Shown here in pieces: positions 19,788-28,516 of a stretch of 30,012 bases of DNA. Source of the DNA: a virus. The notes beneath the pieces were generated by a model. It made no database searches, had not been told where the DNA came from, and worked only from the letters and a program-made list of their open reading frames with translations. The position numbers were made by a program, and so were the translations under genes. The stretch covers positions 1 to 30,012 of the IMG/VR virus record IMGVR_UViG_3300013285_000052. One strand, 5' to 3'. How positions within the stretch are numbered: the first letter of the stretch is position 1; the number at the start of each line of letters is the position of its first letter.

Positions 19788-20105
19788 TTACTTTACAGGG
19801 TCGGCAGACTCCGGTACTACGAACTCATCTTTGACTGCATCGTAAGTCATGCCAGCGCCAGCAAAGCGCCCACGAAACTTGCTATTGAAGGAAGTTTGTA
19901 GCCACTTTCCTTCGAAGCCTGATTCAGCGAGGACTGCCTGACCTAACGCTTCAGTATCGGGAAAATCCAAAGAGCCATGCTCTGAGTGGTATTCCTCTTG
20001 GTAATCCCAATGCTCTTTGCCAATGCACGAGCCAATGGCGCAATTAGAAATAGCCGTTACTGTTTCAACGATATTTTCTGAGTTTATTTTTGCAAAATAT
20101 GCCAT
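19788..20105 (-). CDS. Conserved phage protein of unknown function
   Basis: 105 residues: MAYFAKINSENIVETVTAIS, then WLQTSFNSKFRGRFAGAGMT followed by YDAVKDEFVVPES. The WxQTSxNxxxRxxFAGxGxxYD segment is widespread in marine and freshwater phages next to tail-fibre genes. The function is unknown; a tail-fibre chaperone or accessory role is only inferred. Confidence 0.7.
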   Translation of the reverse strand: MAYFAKINSENIVETVTAISNCAIGSCIGKEHWDYQEEYHSEHGSLDFPDTEALGQAVLAESGFEGKWLQTSFNSKFRGRFAGAGMTYDAVKDEFVVPESADPVK

Positions 20106-20115
20106 TGTTTTTTCC

Positions 20116-20925
20116 TTATCCTAGAACAATCACTACATAGCCAAGTCCGCCTGCGCCGCCGATTCCTGCGCTGCCAGCACCACCGCCACCACTTCCAGTA
20201 TTTACTGTTCCTGCAGTTGAAGTGTTTCCAGTTCCACCTATTGATGAACCGCCAGCGCCACCTGTACTACCACCACCACCACCGCCACCACCTGCGTATG
20301 TGACTGCTGAACCAGTAATAGAAATTGAAGAGCCAGCACCGCCAGCACCGCCAGCGTTACCGCTTCCATTACTTCCCACTGCGCCAGCACCACCACCACC
20401 GCCACCAGCCGCAGTTGCTCCTGTGGCATTACCACCGTTATTTCCTTGTCCAGAAATGCTAGCGCCTAACAACTGGGTATTGCCAGTACCAGCCCCGCCT
20501 CCCGACCCACCTGCACCGCCATTACTATTATTGCTTGCCCCCATACCGCCACCAACTCCAATCAATGAACCAACAACGCTGCTTTGTCCATTTGTTCCAG
20601 TTATATTTGCATTAGAGTAAGCACCACCCGGACCAACTGTTACCGTCAAAGTTCCCGAAGGAAGAAAAATAGATGTGTTGTAAAGAACTCCACCTGCACC
20701 GCCACCACCGCCACCGGAACCAGCCCCCCCACCTGAACCCCCGCCACCAATAACCAACACTTCACAATATCCCGCAGTTCCAATAGTGATGGAACCTGAA
20801 CCTGTGTATTTGATGATTGTTTTACCGGCGCGAGATGATGTGTCAATAGTTGGCGAACCTGTTGTAGCAGTATAGGTAGCCTTACCGACTCCACCTGCTG
20901 AAACTGGGTTAAAAAACGGACTCAT
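20116..20925 (-). CDS. Poly-glycine adhesin-like tail protein
   Basis: 269 residues. After an N-terminal beta domain (to about 55), the chain becomes glycine-rich: EVLVIGGGGSGGGAGSGGGG, AGGVLYNTSIFLPSG then many GG-A/S/N runs, ending GGLGYVVIVLG. This resembles glycine-rich phage adhesins such as T-even gp38, whose polyglycine helices carry receptor-binding loops. It probably recognises the host surface. The Gly-rich code also gives a plus-strand Pro-rich shadow frame that is not a gene. Confidence 0.72.
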   Translation of the reverse strand: MSPFFNPVSAGGVGKATYTATTGSPTIDTSSRAGKTIIKYTGSGSITIGTAGYCEVLVIGGGGSGGGAGSGGGGGGAGGVLYNTSIFLPSGTLTVTVGPGGAYSNANITGTNGQSSVVGSLIGVGGGMGASNNSNGGAGGSGGGAGTGNTQLLGASISGQGNNGGNATGATAAGGGGGGAGAVGSNGSGNAGGAGGAGSSISITGSAVTYAGGGGGGGGSTGGAGGSSIGGTGNTSTAGTVNTGSGGGGAGSAGIGGAGGLGYVVIVLG

Positions 20926-20937
20926 AATTTGCCTCTC

Positions 20938-22299
20938 TTATGCGTACTTAACCGGACCAGCGGCGAGAACAGTAAACGCAGCCGAACCAGTTTTTAGAAT
21001 GGTGAACGAGTAAATATCTACTGCCGAAGCGTTACCTGCAGTTGGAGCAGTACCACCTGTCCATTTAGGAGTAATTGCGCCACCATCGACCTGCACCGCG
21101 CTCACATAAAACGCAGTCGTGTTAGTGATAAGCAAAGAGAAGGTAATCGCTTGCCCAGTAGTCATCACCGTATTCAGAGTTGTACCCGAAGCATAAGTTA
21201 TGTTGAGCGTTCCGTTAGCACTTGAGGCAGTAGTTAAATAATGAACCCCATTGTTAGTTTGTAGATAAGCCGTATATCCAGCAAAGGCAGTTGCGTTGAT
21301 ATACCACGCTTCGAGCGGATATTGGAAAACGCTACCTGCAAGAGTTTTGTTTGTAAGCGTGTCGGTAGTAGTACGAGCGACAAGTGTATCCGTAGCCGTA
21401 GGCAAGGTAAGCGTTCCTGTATTCACAATAGAAGAAATAACAGGTGCAGTAAGAGTTTTGTTTGTAAGCGTATCCGAAGTTGTACGCGCAACGATTGTAT
21501 CTGTGACTGTTGGAAGAGTAAGCGTTCCAGTATTAACGATTGTTGCTATTACCGGAGCAGTTAATGTTTTATTTGTAAGAGTATCAGTTGTTGTTTTTGC
21601 TACTAGCGTATCTGTAACATCCGGAAGCGTAAGAGTTTTGGCAGTAGTAAAGGCAGAAGTTAAAGTGCCTGTAATACCGGTTGTTCCAGTTACATCTATA
21701 TTTAAGCGTTTTGTAGCATCGGTTGCATCTACGATAAAAGTAGTTGAATCAGAAAGAGATTTGTTAGTTAAGGTGACTGCGTTAGTAAGAGTTACGCTTG
21801 CCGCAAAAGGTGAAGTTGTAAGTGTTCCGTAGTTAGTAATGTTTGCAGTAAGGATAGAAGTAACGCTTGTGCCTACCGCAATCTGACCTAATGCCAAAGA
21901 GTTTGCAGGTGTAGCAGGAACGGTTGGAGATGCGGCAGGTGTTCCAGCAATTACTTGGAACGACACATTGTTAAGCGTTCCTGTGTAGTAAGCATCGTTA
22001 ATCGTAACCACGATAAGGTCAATACGAGGATTGGAACCGCTCGCAGTAGAGATAGTAAGGTTAGTTGAAGCATCGTTGTACGCAATATAAGTACCCATAT
22101 TTGCTTGGGTAGTTCCCACAATAGCGGCGTAACCTGACGACACATTCACGGACATATTTCCGCCACCGTTTTGTGTAATCTGTAAGTCGGAAGAGTTTAT
22201 GAGTCCAGTTGTTGTAAAGATGGCCTTAGTAGTTAAACGATCATTTTCCGCAGGGTGAGATCCATTTTGTAGCCAACTTGGAGGTGTTCTTAATGCCAT
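20938..22299 (-). CDS. Minor tail / fibre protein with tandem repeats
   Basis: 453 residues. Residues 1-150 (PRIDLIVVTINDAYYTG and NSLALGQIAVGTSVTS) are the typical actinophage minor-tail N-terminal module attaching to the tip. Residues 222-320 contain 37-residue repeats with TLTLPTVTDTIVARTTSDTL and TNKTLTAPVISSIVNTG, a likely beta-helical shaft. The C-terminus (330-453) is a separate beta domain, likely receptor-facing. Confidence 0.75.
   Translation of the reverse strand: MALRTPPSWLQNGSHPAENDRLTTKAIFTTTGLINSSDLQITQNGGGNMSVNVSSGYAAIVGTTQANMGTYIAYNDASTNLTISTASGSNPRIDLIVVTINDAYYTGTLNNVSFQVIAGTPAASPTVPATPANSLALGQIAVGTSVTSILTANITNYGTLTTSPFAASVTLTNAVTLTNKSLSDSTTFIVDATDATKRLNIDVTGTTGITGTLTSAFTTAKTLTLPDVTDTLVAKTTTDTLTNKTLTAPVIATIVNTGTLTLPTVTDTIVARTTSDTLTNKTLTAPVISSIVNTGTLTLPTATDTLVARTTTDTLTNKTLAGSVFQYPLEAWYINATAFAGYTAYLQTNNGVHYLTTASSANGTLNITYASGTTLNTVMTTGQAITFSLLITNTTAFYVSAVQVDGGAITPKWTGGTAPTAGNASAVDIYSFTILKTGSAAFTVLAAGPVKYA
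21340..21636 (-). repeat. 111-bp coding tandem repeats in the fibre gene
   Basis: Two full and one partial copy of a 37-codon unit begin at residues 222, 259 and 296 of the fibre protein. The copies have diverged in third positions, so they are not recent duplicates. Confidence 0.7.
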
Positions 22300-22308
22300 C
22301 TTGTCCCC

Positions 22309-23436
22309 TTAGATATAACTGTTGTACCAAGTAACTATTGCGGAAGTCGTACCCGCAAGTGTACCTGTTCCTGATAGGTAAAACTGATTTGCTCCCGGCT
22401 GAGCATAAAACCAATTTGATCCGCCCGCAACTAGATTTCGAGCAGTAGATCCATTCAGAGTAACGAGCCTTTGCGCTAGATCAACCACGATTGTATCTGT
22501 ATTGGCATAAGTTCCCTGAATCGTAATGTAATTTCCTTGAGTCGAGTTACCTACGACCGCATTTGTAATCGGCCCAGTAATAGTAATGATTGGGTAGGTG
22601 TTAGCCCATCCAGCGTTGTTAATTGTTGTTCCAGCGGCTCCGCCACCATAAACGAGAGGATAAATGCGATTGTAAAGACGACCGAGAGCGTTATTACCTA
22701 CCAACGAGGCAGACTGCTGAGTGTTGTCATAGAAATTAGGATCAGGCGCAAAGAAAGTCCATTGGCTTGTAATGTACCCATAAGTAAAATCAGGGGTGAT
22801 AACGGTTTTAGAATCTCTTACGCGAGCGTTAAAAAATTGCAGACTAGAGGATTGAGGCAACTTAAACTGCAATTTGTTAGTTGTGGAAAAAGTTGTGTAT
22901 GACGAAGTGGGTAATAGATTACTTTTCAACAGGTTGTAATTTGCCTGTGCGCTCATTACAGAGTTGGCGGATCCACCCGAAGTGTATGTATCAGTCAAAG
23001 TAACTGGAACTGTAAAACGAGTATTGTCTAAGACCGTAAGAGTTTGAGAAGTTTGATTGAATCCAGCGCCAGCCGTACCCGAGGGATTTCCACTAGAGAG
23101 TACGCCAGTAATAGTAGCGATCTGTCCAGTAACGAAATTATGGTAAGCCGAAGTCGTATAAGTAATTACGCCTGTTCCGGTAGCAGTAGCACTCGTAATC
23201 GTGGCAGTTGTATTGCTGGAAAGGGTTAGGATCGTCAAGATGATTGATCTGCCACCTAAGAAATCACGACCTGAGAACATTCCATCATTGAAACCTTGCG
23301 TATCATCTTGATTACGAATCGTAGGCAAGCCTTCAATGCCATCGGCAGATGTAATCTGATATGGGGATCCAGCACCGCCGAATGCAAAACCATTCCAAGC
23401 AAATCCGTAAGTATTAAGAGAAGTTAGAGTTGCCAT
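22309..23436 (-). CDS. Distal tail (Dit-like) protein
   Basis: 375 residues. WNGFAFGGAGSPYQITSADG near the start and WTFFAPDPNFY, then PIITITGPITNAVVGN, VVDLAQRLVTLNGSTARNLV and SNWFYAQPGANQFYLSG follow the Dit/phage tail fold that joins tube and tip. Residues about 73-165 hold an inserted beta domain (FVTGQIATITGV ... NTRFTVPV). Start overlaps the tape-measure stop (TAATG). Confidence 0.82.
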   Translation of the reverse strand: MATLTSLNTYGFAWNGFAFGGAGSPYQITSADGIEGLPTIRNQDDTQGFNDGMFSGRDFLGGRSIILTILTLSSNTTATITSATATGTGVITYTTSAYHNFVTGQIATITGVLSSGNPSGTAGAGFNQTSQTLTVLDNTRFTVPVTLTDTYTSGGSANSVMSAQANYNLLKSNLLPTSSYTTFSTTNKLQFKLPQSSSLQFFNARVRDSKTVITPDFTYGYITSQWTFFAPDPNFYDNTQQSASLVGNNALGRLYNRIYPLVYGGGAAGTTINNAGWANTYPIITITGPITNAVVGNSTQGNYITIQGTYANTDTIVVDLAQRLVTLNGSTARNLVAGGSNWFYAQPGANQFYLSGTGTLAGTTSAIVTWYNSYI

Positions 23437-26222
23437 TACATCGCCCTCACAGATTGAGCATTAAGCGCACCCGGCATATATTTATTTGCAGGGATAATGC
23501 CTTGAGTTTGTCCAAGAGTAATAGCGGCAAGTGTACCCGCAGTAACGCTAGGCAGGGAAGCATCCGTTGTGTAAACATTTTGATTGAGCGTTCCAATAGC
23601 GGTTGATCCACTAAACCCATTAACCAATCCCGGAGTTGTTGTAATCTTATTTGTACTAGTTGGATCTGAAATATATTGAGATGAAGCGGCAACTCCTAGT
23701 GTGCTAAGCATGGCAAGGGTTGTTTTGATCTGACCTTGTAACGCAGTTAATTTATCGTCCATCGCCTTTGATATAGCGCTGATCTGATCATTGTAAGCCT
23801 TTAGCGAAGCCGCGTTAGCATCATCAAGTGCACGCTGAGCGGTTGCCATTCCATCTTTAAGAGTCTGATCTGCGGCGGCTTTAGCATCATTCAGGCGTTG
23901 CAATTCAGAGGCAAGTGCATCGGATAAAGTCTTGTCGGCGGCGGCTACTGATTTATTGTAAGAACTGGTAGCGGCTGCAAAAGATTTATCGTACGATACG
24001 GCATCTTTTTCGAGTGCTATTGCTAGTTTGGAAGAATTATCTGCAAGCGACTTAGCGAGATCAACACCGACTTGATTGTATTGATCCATCATTTGTTGCG
24101 TAGCGAGTCGTGTTCCACTATTCATACTCTTAGCGAGAGCATCTAGTCCGGTGTCGGATACCTTCTCAATTTGACCATAAAGAGATTTAAGTTGTGCGGC
24201 AGTCTCAGGTGTAGCATCAAGAATTGCTTGAGACATTTCATCGCCAACTTGCGGACCTTTAGCGATCACTTGATCAATAAAGGTTTGAGAATATCCTTGA
24301 GCCGCAAGGAGTCCAGCATCTTTTTGTAATTTAACGACTGCGGTTAGTTGATCCTGTAAGGCAGTTTTAAGATCCCCTGCGGTATTGCCTGTCTTAAACA
24401 GAGATCCGATATCGACCTTTGTAGCGTTAGCGAATGCGCTGGTCATCAAGTCAATCGAAGATTGAATAATTGTCTGTCGCTTATCAGCGGCTTGTTGCTC
24501 TAGTGCAGTTGCGTTGTCTGCGTACTGCTTGTTAATAGCAATTAAGTTTTCGTTAGCCGTCTTTAATAGATCAGCCTTCTGGGCGGCAAAGTCAGCATTG
24601 ATTTGCTTAATTGCTTCAGTGTGAACTCTCTCAGAATTAGCCGAAGCCTCGTCGTAAGTTTTTTGAGCGGAAGCATAAGCCTCTGCGTGTCGGCGGTTAA
24701 GGTCGTCTTTTGTTTCATTAAAACTCAGTAATGCCTTTGCTTCTGCATCTCGGCGAGTTTGCAAGGCGGCATCCATTTGATCTTGACGATTAACGAGATC
24801 AGTTGCGTACTGGTCGTTTAATTTTTTAAGCGTAGCAAGATTTTTAGTTACCAACGCTTCGTGGGCTTTAGCGGCAGCGGCGGCTGACTTTAATACATTA
24901 CCATTTGCCGCTTGACCTGCAACATCAATGACAGGTGCCGCACCTGTTCCACCCTTAGAAAGATCAGGCGTACTCATACCAATAGAAATCTTTTGATTTT
25001 TTAGAGATTCGAGTCCCGAGGCGAACTTGTCTACTTTAGCCTTTGTAGAGTCAAAGAATTGCCCTACATCTTTAATACCATCGTTAATAAAATTGAGCGC
25101 AGATTTTGCACCCGGAAAATGCAGAGCGGCGGCTACTGACAGGATTGCCCTCAACGGTCCAGACTCGAACTTGAGGAACGCACTTACTAAATCGCCAACT
25201 GCTCCAATGAGCCACCCGACTGCTTTGACACCCGCCTCCATCGCATCAACGATTGCAACACGGAAGCCTTTAGAGTGATTCCATACTGTTATGAGTACTG
25301 CTATAAGGGCGACAACGGCCGCTACGGTCAGCATTACTGGGTTTGCATCTAATACTATGTCCAACGCCTTCTGAGCCATCTCCCACGCTTTAACGGCGAT
25401 TATGACGGTTCCTATAGTTGCCGCAATAATTGTAAGTTCAGGGAGAATCGGTTTAATTACATCCAGCACCTTTGCGAATACGCCGGTCAGACTAGTGAGA
25501 ACAGGGATAAGCGCACCGCCGATAGTTTCTTTGGCCTTATCCATTTTTGTTTTAAGTAATTCCATTTTGCCGGCATAAGTATCAAGGTAAGCCGATGCTT
25601 GATTTTTAATCTTTTCGTTTAACTCATTAAACGCCTTAGTGATTGCCTGATTCTTAGGCAAGGTCGTATCTAAAGTGATTCCGTATTCTTTAAACGCTCC
25701 GCCTAGTTTTCCGGCAGTTGCCTTAGCGAGAGTTTCAGCCGCCGCCCCCAATGATTCGTGTTGAGCGCGAGCCAAGTTTGATGCCAGCCCCATTAACTCA
25801 GTTGATTTTGTAACAGATCCAGTTGCAGTTACGAGGGTCATCATCGCACCTCGAGCATCGTTGCCCGTGAACGCTAGATTTTCCATCGAAGTAACAGACT
25901 TCTCTACTGCGCTTCTATTTGCCTCTGTATTGACCTTAGCATTGTTCATAGCGGTTGCTAGTGCCACGGTTGTTGTTTGAGCCTGAGAGGCGGCTTCTAC
26001 GACCCCTTTGAGCCCTTCCTCGAGTTTGCCTAGACCGGCAGTAAGAAGATTGCCAGCGAACACGCCGGCCATTGTGGATTTAAGTTGTCCGAACTTAGGC
26101 TCTTGTTCTTTAGCGGTATTACCGATTTTGTTCAGCCCGGCGGTGGCCTCATTAACTGCGGCAGTAAGGTTAGAGAGTTGTACGAGGATTTCGACATTTA
26201 AGTTAGGAATATCGCCAGCCAT
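23436..26222 (-). CDS. Tape measure protein
   Basis: 928 residues; scaffolds the tail tube, sets its length and may pass through the host membrane. The N-terminus has EAASQAQTTTVALATAMNNA and SLGAAAETLAKATAGKLGG, typical of TMPs. Two hydrophobic helices lie at about 262-279 and 296-314. Long charged coiled coils run from about 440 to 600 and 730 to 840, the latter in Ala-Lys-Asp repeats. At about 1.5 angstrom per residue the tail would be near 140 nm. No lytic domain visible. Order after the chaperones is canonical. Confidence 0.93.
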   Translation of the reverse strand: MAGDIPNLNVEILVQLSNLTAAVNEATAGLNKIGNTAKEQEPKFGQLKSTMAGVFAGNLLTAGLGKLEEGLKGVVEAASQAQTTTVALATAMNNAKVNTEANRSAVEKSVTSMENLAFTGNDARGAMMTLVTATGSVTKSTELMGLASNLARAQHESLGAAAETLAKATAGKLGGAFKEYGITLDTTLPKNQAITKAFNELNEKIKNQASAYLDTYAGKMELLKTKMDKAKETIGGALIPVLTSLTGVFAKVLDVIKPILPELTIIAATIGTVIIAVKAWEMAQKALDIVLDANPVMLTVAAVVALIAVLITVWNHSKGFRVAIVDAMEAGVKAVGWLIGAVGDLVSAFLKFESGPLRAILSVAAALHFPGAKSALNFINDGIKDVGQFFDSTKAKVDKFASGLESLKNQKISIGMSTPDLSKGGTGAAPVIDVAGQAANGNVLKSAAAAAKAHEALVTKNLATLKKLNDQYATDLVNRQDQMDAALQTRRDAEAKALLSFNETKDDLNRRHAEAYASAQKTYDEASANSERVHTEAIKQINADFAAQKADLLKTANENLIAINKQYADNATALEQQAADKRQTIIQSSIDLMTSAFANATKVDIGSLFKTGNTAGDLKTALQDQLTAVVKLQKDAGLLAAQGYSQTFIDQVIAKGPQVGDEMSQAILDATPETAAQLKSLYGQIEKVSDTGLDALAKSMNSGTRLATQQMMDQYNQVGVDLAKSLADNSSKLAIALEKDAVSYDKSFAAATSSYNKSVAAADKTLSDALASELQRLNDAKAAADQTLKDGMATAQRALDDANAASLKAYNDQISAISKAMDDKLTALQGQIKTTLAMLSTLGVAASSQYISDPTSTNKITTTPGLVNGFSGSTAIGTLNQNVYTTDASLPSVTAGTLAAITLGQTQGIIPANKYMPGALNAQSVRAM

Positions 26223-26225
26223 CGG

Positions 26226-26681
26226 CTACGCTCCCATCGCTCGTCTGATCTCATCCCTAATGTACGCAGATGCCCTGCCCGATTGTACCAAGTAATCACG
26301 CGCTGGAATCATATAAGGGAATCTAACCCCACTCGCCCATCTAGGCGAACCTTCTTCGACTGCCCTTGCATATTCAGCACCCGAAACCACGCTTGCCGTA
26401 TAAGACCCAAAACCTGTCCGGCTAACAGGGTTGGCGATAATGTTTCTAAAAAGGTTTCCGGTTGCATAGTTCGGACCTTCACCGGATCTTGGTCCAATAT
26501 GAGGGTTATAGCGAAGCCTGTTGTTTTTTTGTATAGGCGGATTTTTGACTTCACTAGCATTTTTTTTTGCCTGAAATACTAGATCCCGAGTAATCAGTTG
26601 TGTCGCACGATAACCCGCATCATCCATACGCTTCTGCCAAGCCTTGAGAGCGGCGAACACTTCATTCCTGTTATCGCTCAC
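26226..26681 (-). CDS. HK97 gp10-like tail completion/minor tail protein
   Basis: 151 residues. GPNYATGNLFRNIIANPVS, SYTASVVSGAEYARAVEEGS and PYMIPARDYLVQ is the usual gp10-like pattern (TGxLxxS...Yaxxve.Gt......paRPFl). It starts at GTG overlapping the chaperone stop (GTGA). Its position after the chaperones, rather than before the major tail protein, is less usual. Confidence 0.75.
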   Translation of the reverse strand: MSDNRNEVFAALKAWQKRMDDAGYRATQLITRDLVFQAKKNASEVKNPPIQKNNRLRYNPHIGPRSGEGPNYATGNLFRNIIANPVSRTGFGSYTASVVSGAEYARAVEEGSPRWASGVRFPYMIPARDYLVQSGRASAYIRDEIRRAMGA

Positions 26682-27225
26682 CGCTTCTCCGTCTGCTCAA
26701 TTTTGACCTGTTCGATTGCATCCGCAATAGCAAGGAACCAATCGGATTGGGCGGCTGGCAAGTTATCTACCTGCTCAGGTGTCCACCCAAAACGATCTGC
26801 GAACTTAAAGTAAAACCATTCAGTTGTTGGATAATTGAACTCGTCAGATTTTTGGAATCCCCTGAAAAGATCCTTTAAGCGTTCGAGTCTGCGGTAATTA
26901 CTTTTGGGTCGGCGACATTCTCTGCCGAATCAGTAATGTCTGGGAATAACTGCTTTGTTAAATCTTCTGTTTCTTTCATCAGAGCCACATAATCAGGGAT
27001 TGGCAACTCTTCGATCGAATCTTCTTTGACGGATGGGATCATTAAGTCGTATGACCAATCCTCAATGATTGCGGCTAGTAGAGCATTGCCGATTGCAATA
27101 CCTTTATCCGCATCGGATTTAGCGTTACCAGCGCGCATAATACGGTTACGATCCTTGACCTTGAGTGCGCTTGCATCTTTAAGATCAACTGTTGCGCCTG
27201 ATGGTAATGTCACTTTTTTTGTCAT
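26678..27225 (-). CDS. Tail-assembly chaperone GT fusion (-1 frameshift product)
   Basis: A 182-residue fusion if ribosomes slip back one base at 26902-26908. The first 108 residues equal the short chaperone; after the slip come 74 residues beginning SNYRRLERLKDLFRGF and including EWFYFKFADRFGWTPEQVDN, ending EQTEKR. The second frame has no start codon of its own but ends in a coupled GTGA junction with the next gene. Lambda-type G/GT pairs hold the tape measure during tube assembly. Confidence 0.85.
26875..27225 (-). CDS. Tail-assembly chaperone G (0-frame product)
   Basis: 116 residues, MTKKVTLPSGATVDLKDASA onward with RNRIMRAGNA and MKETEDLTKQLFPDITDS. It is the abundant short product made when no frameshift occurs. 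It starts after a long stem-loop separating it from the major tail gene; AAGGGGG precedes the ATG. Confidence 0.85.
   Translation of the reverse strand: MTKKVTLPSGATVDLKDASALKVKDRNRIMRAGNAKSDADKGIAIGNALLAAIIEDWSYDLMIPSVKEDSIEELPIPDYVALMKETEDLTKQLFPDITDSAENVADPKVITADSNA
26902..26908 (-). other. -1 programmed frameshift site CCCAAAA
   Basis: On the minus strand the heptamer is C CCA AAA in the zero frame, exactly X XXY YYZ. It lies 8 codons before the zero-frame stop, inside the overlap with the second chaperone frame. Confidence 0.8.
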
Positions 27226-27258
27226 AATGCCCCCTTGTTAGTCTTGCCTTACTCATAT

Positions 27259-27330
27259 CCTAGCAAAATCTAGGCAATAGGGGTGCGGGATCAGGCTAAG
27301 GCAAGCCGATCAACCTGCCACCCCTATTGC
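27259..27330 (-). terminator. Long stem-loop, possible attenuator, between major tail and chaperone genes
   Basis: A perfect 12-bp pair GCAATAGGGGTG/CACCCCTATTGC (27274-27285 and 27319-27330) encloses an inner GGCT/AGCC stem with GATC flanks. Next to it, CCTAG-6-CTAGG (27259-27274) forms an overlapping small hairpin. Only a short ATTTTG follows the main stem, so termination would be partial. Confidence 0.55.
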
Positions 27331-27338
27331 GTTCTAGG

Positions 27339-28319
27339 TTAAGCGACCGAAGTTGTAACCGCGTTCTTGACGACCCACTTAATAGGTGAGTAGCCAACGG
27401 CACCTGCATCGGTCAAGTTGCCTTGTGCATTGAAATCGACCAAAACTTCTACGAAGTCTTTTGAGCGTTCGATAACTGCGAGTGTGTATGCACCCTTAGT
27501 CATTGTTGCCTGAATCGAAGTCTGTGATGCACCTGTTCCAGTAGTCCAGTTAAAGACGAGAGCAGGTTGAGTGTTGCTGAGGTAGTTAGTAAGTTGTGTG
27601 TCGTTTTCCATAAGGAAAGTTGCCTTACCGGTAACCTCTAGCGCACCGAGGAAAACCTGATACGGAGTCTGCACATTTGAGATTCCATAGACAGGTGTAA
27701 CGGGGCGCTTTAGATCAATGTTGCCCATTGTATTTGTCGAGATAGTAGTTCCGCCAACGCTTACTGTTCCAGTCCATACAACGGAAGGCAATACGGTTGA
27801 GAACGAAGGTGTTGGAGTAGCGACCGTTGCTGACTGCCATCCAGTTGATTTTGCATCGTACTCTAGGAGTCCGTCTGCACTCCACTTGAGAGTGAAGTCA
27901 TGGAACTGCTGACCAGCATAAGTACGAACATTCGCACCGTAGTAATCAAGAATTGTGTACGCAGATGGCTGAGCATCCGAGGCAGTAGCGGTAGTGTTCT
28001 TTAGAGCCATTGTGTGAACATAAGGAGCAGATCCGCTAACTACATCTTCACCGAGCACACCAACGAGAGGATAAATTACTGTGTCTGCGAATACTGCGCC
28101 ACCGAAATCGAACTGTGTATGAATACGACCCTGTAGGTAGTTGTAATTCTTTACGAGAGATCCACGAAGACCTTCATCGAAGAGTGGTGTGTAAATATCT
28201 TGAGGCTTAACGGTGCTCGCGATTACAGGAATGTAAGCGACCGGAGTTGATACTGCGGTTCCCTTAGTTGTTTCCTTTGCGATTCCAATATACGAACGAT
28301 GGGTATTTTGTAATGCCAT
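27339..28319 (-). CDS. Major tail tube protein
   Basis: 326 residues. HRSYIGIAKETTKGTAVSTP and FDEGLRGSLVKNYNYLQGR begin a tube-type beta fold; later GALEVTGKATFLMENDTQLT and VIERSKDFVEVLVDF are typical of the TP901-1/SPP1-like major tail class. Position before the chaperones and tape measure agrees. Ser/Thr-rich with few charges. The stem-loop just downstream may protect this abundant mRNA. Confidence 0.85.
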   Translation of the reverse strand: MALQNTHRSYIGIAKETTKGTAVSTPVAYIPVIASTVKPQDIYTPLFDEGLRGSLVKNYNYLQGRIHTQFDFGGAVFADTVIYPLVGVLGEDVVSGSAPYVHTMALKNTTATASDAQPSAYTILDYYGANVRTYAGQQFHDFTLKWSADGLLEYDAKSTGWQSATVATPTPSFSTVLPSVVWTGTVSVGGTTISTNTMGNIDLKRPVTPVYGISNVQTPYQVFLGALEVTGKATFLMENDTQLTNYLSNTQPALVFNWTTGTGASQTSIQATMTKGAYTLAVIERSKDFVEVLVDFNAQGNLTDAGAVGYSPIKWVVKNAVTTSVA

Positions 28320-28323
28320 TTAT

Positions 28324-28509
28324 TCACTCTCCTACTGTTGAGTCAGGCGCGGCTGACGGTGCTGGTGTTGTTTTCTTTACTGCGGAAGCGAGAGTTACAT
28401 TGGCTGAGATAACCTCATCCGCTGACTCGAAAGTGTCGCCGGGCTTGACGGTCAGTTTAAGAGTTGGGAACTCTCTAACATCGTCACCGTTGTACTGATA
28501 AGTAGCCAT
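28324..28509 (-). CDS. Small protein between tail genes, unknown function
   Basis: 61 residues: a beta-like start YQYNGDDVREFPTLKLTVKP then GDTFESADEVISANV and a disordered KKTTPAPSAAPDSTVGE tail. Similar small proteins appear before major tail genes in actinophages. Function unknown. Confidence 0.68.
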   Translation of the reverse strand: MATYQYNGDDVREFPTLKLTVKPGDTFESADEVISANVTLASAVKKTTPAPSAAPDSTVGE

Positions 28510-28516
28510 CGTTCTC

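Noticed and set aside
20222-20620. Plus-strand proline-rich ORF of 132 codons
   Set aside because: It is the antisense reading of the glycine-rich adhesin (GGN codons read as CCN); no ribosome site and no transcription support.
21296-21832. Plus-strand ORF of 178 codons, Val/Ser-rich and repetitive
   Set aside because: Antisense to the repeat region of the fibre gene; its repeats merely mirror the real protein's repeats.
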